Source: an uncultured Porphyromonas sp. | Lineage (GTDB): Bacteria; Bacteroidota; Bacteroidia; Bacteroidales; Porphyromonadaceae | Length of the DNA stretch: 5,973 nucleotides | NCBI RefSeq assembly: GCF_900541275.1 | Contig: NZ_UQJH01000033.1 | Coordinates: forward strand, 1 to 5,973 | Direction: 5' to 3' | In this document: in pieces, positions 5,920 through 5,973 of the stretch | How the letters are laid out: each line of letters starts with the position of its first letter | Numbering within the stretch: the stretch's first letter is position 1 | The notes under the pieces: generated by a model | The model's database searches: none | What the model was told of the DNA's origin: nothing | The model's input: the letters and a program-made list of their open reading frames with translations, nothing else | Translations under genes and position numbers: made by a program

Positions 5920-5973
5920 CGGGATGTAGCTCAGTCCGGTTAGAGTGCGCGTCTGGGGGGCGTGAGGTCGCTG
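5920..5973 (+). tRNA. tRNA-Pro, anticodon GGG (3' end beyond the window)
   Basis: A cloverleaf can be traced by hand. The 5' acceptor strand is CGGGATG (5920-5926), followed by TA. The D arm has GCTC (5929-5932) pairing with GAGT (5943-5946), one pair being G-U, around a loop with the GG pair. The anticodon stem is CGCGT (5948-5952) with GCGTG (5960-5964), and the loop CTGGGGG puts the anticodon GGG at 5955-5957, reading proline CCC/CCU. The variable loop AGGTC follows and the T arm begins at 5970. The window ends 4 nt into the T stem, so the 3' half of the acceptor stem is not seen. C at position 1 is typical of bacterial tRNA-Pro. Confidence 0.93.

Overview
The window looks like chromosomal DNA from a member of the Bacteroidetes, most likely Bacteroidales. 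The genus cannot be fixed, but a GC-rich relative of the Porphyromonadaceae would fit. Three things support this. HflX has the insert between its G4 and G5 motifs and the C-terminal YPYNDFLY that I associate with this phylum. TAnnTTTG-type -7 promoter boxes stand before hflX and before the tRNA. The gene starts lack convincing Shine-Dalgarno sequences. The coding DNA is clearly GC-rich, while the two promoter patches are AT-rich.

Layout. Bases 1-233 hold no gene I can support. They contain an imperfect direct repeat, a perfect 40-bp palindrome (140-179) and a putative promoter. Five genes then run head to tail on the + strand with almost no gaps: hflX (ribosome-associated GTPase), cbiB (adenosylcobinamide-phosphate synthase), cobD (threonine-phosphate decarboxylase), cobQ/cbiP (cobyric acid synthase), and a compact alkaline-phosphatase-superfamily protein related to archaeal-type phosphoglycerate mutase (ApgM). 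After a 76-base spacer with its own promoter box, a tRNA-Pro(GGG) begins and is cut off by the window edge.

How the genes work together. CobQ/CbiP amidates the corrin ring to (adenosyl)cobyric acid. CobD makes the aminopropanol-phosphate linker from L-threonine phosphate. CbiB joins the two into adenosylcobinamide phosphate. The fifth gene overlaps cobQ by 4 nt, so it probably acts in the same pathway. Two jobs fit: removing a phosphate in nucleotide-loop assembly (the CobC role), or handling L-threonine phosphate, because ApgM relatives in Bacteroides are thought to replace homoserine kinase. Neither is proven.

The points most worth following are the unassigned ApgM-like enzyme, the long palindrome in front of hflX, and the placing of a B12 gene set directly behind hflX with no visible cobalamin riboswitch.
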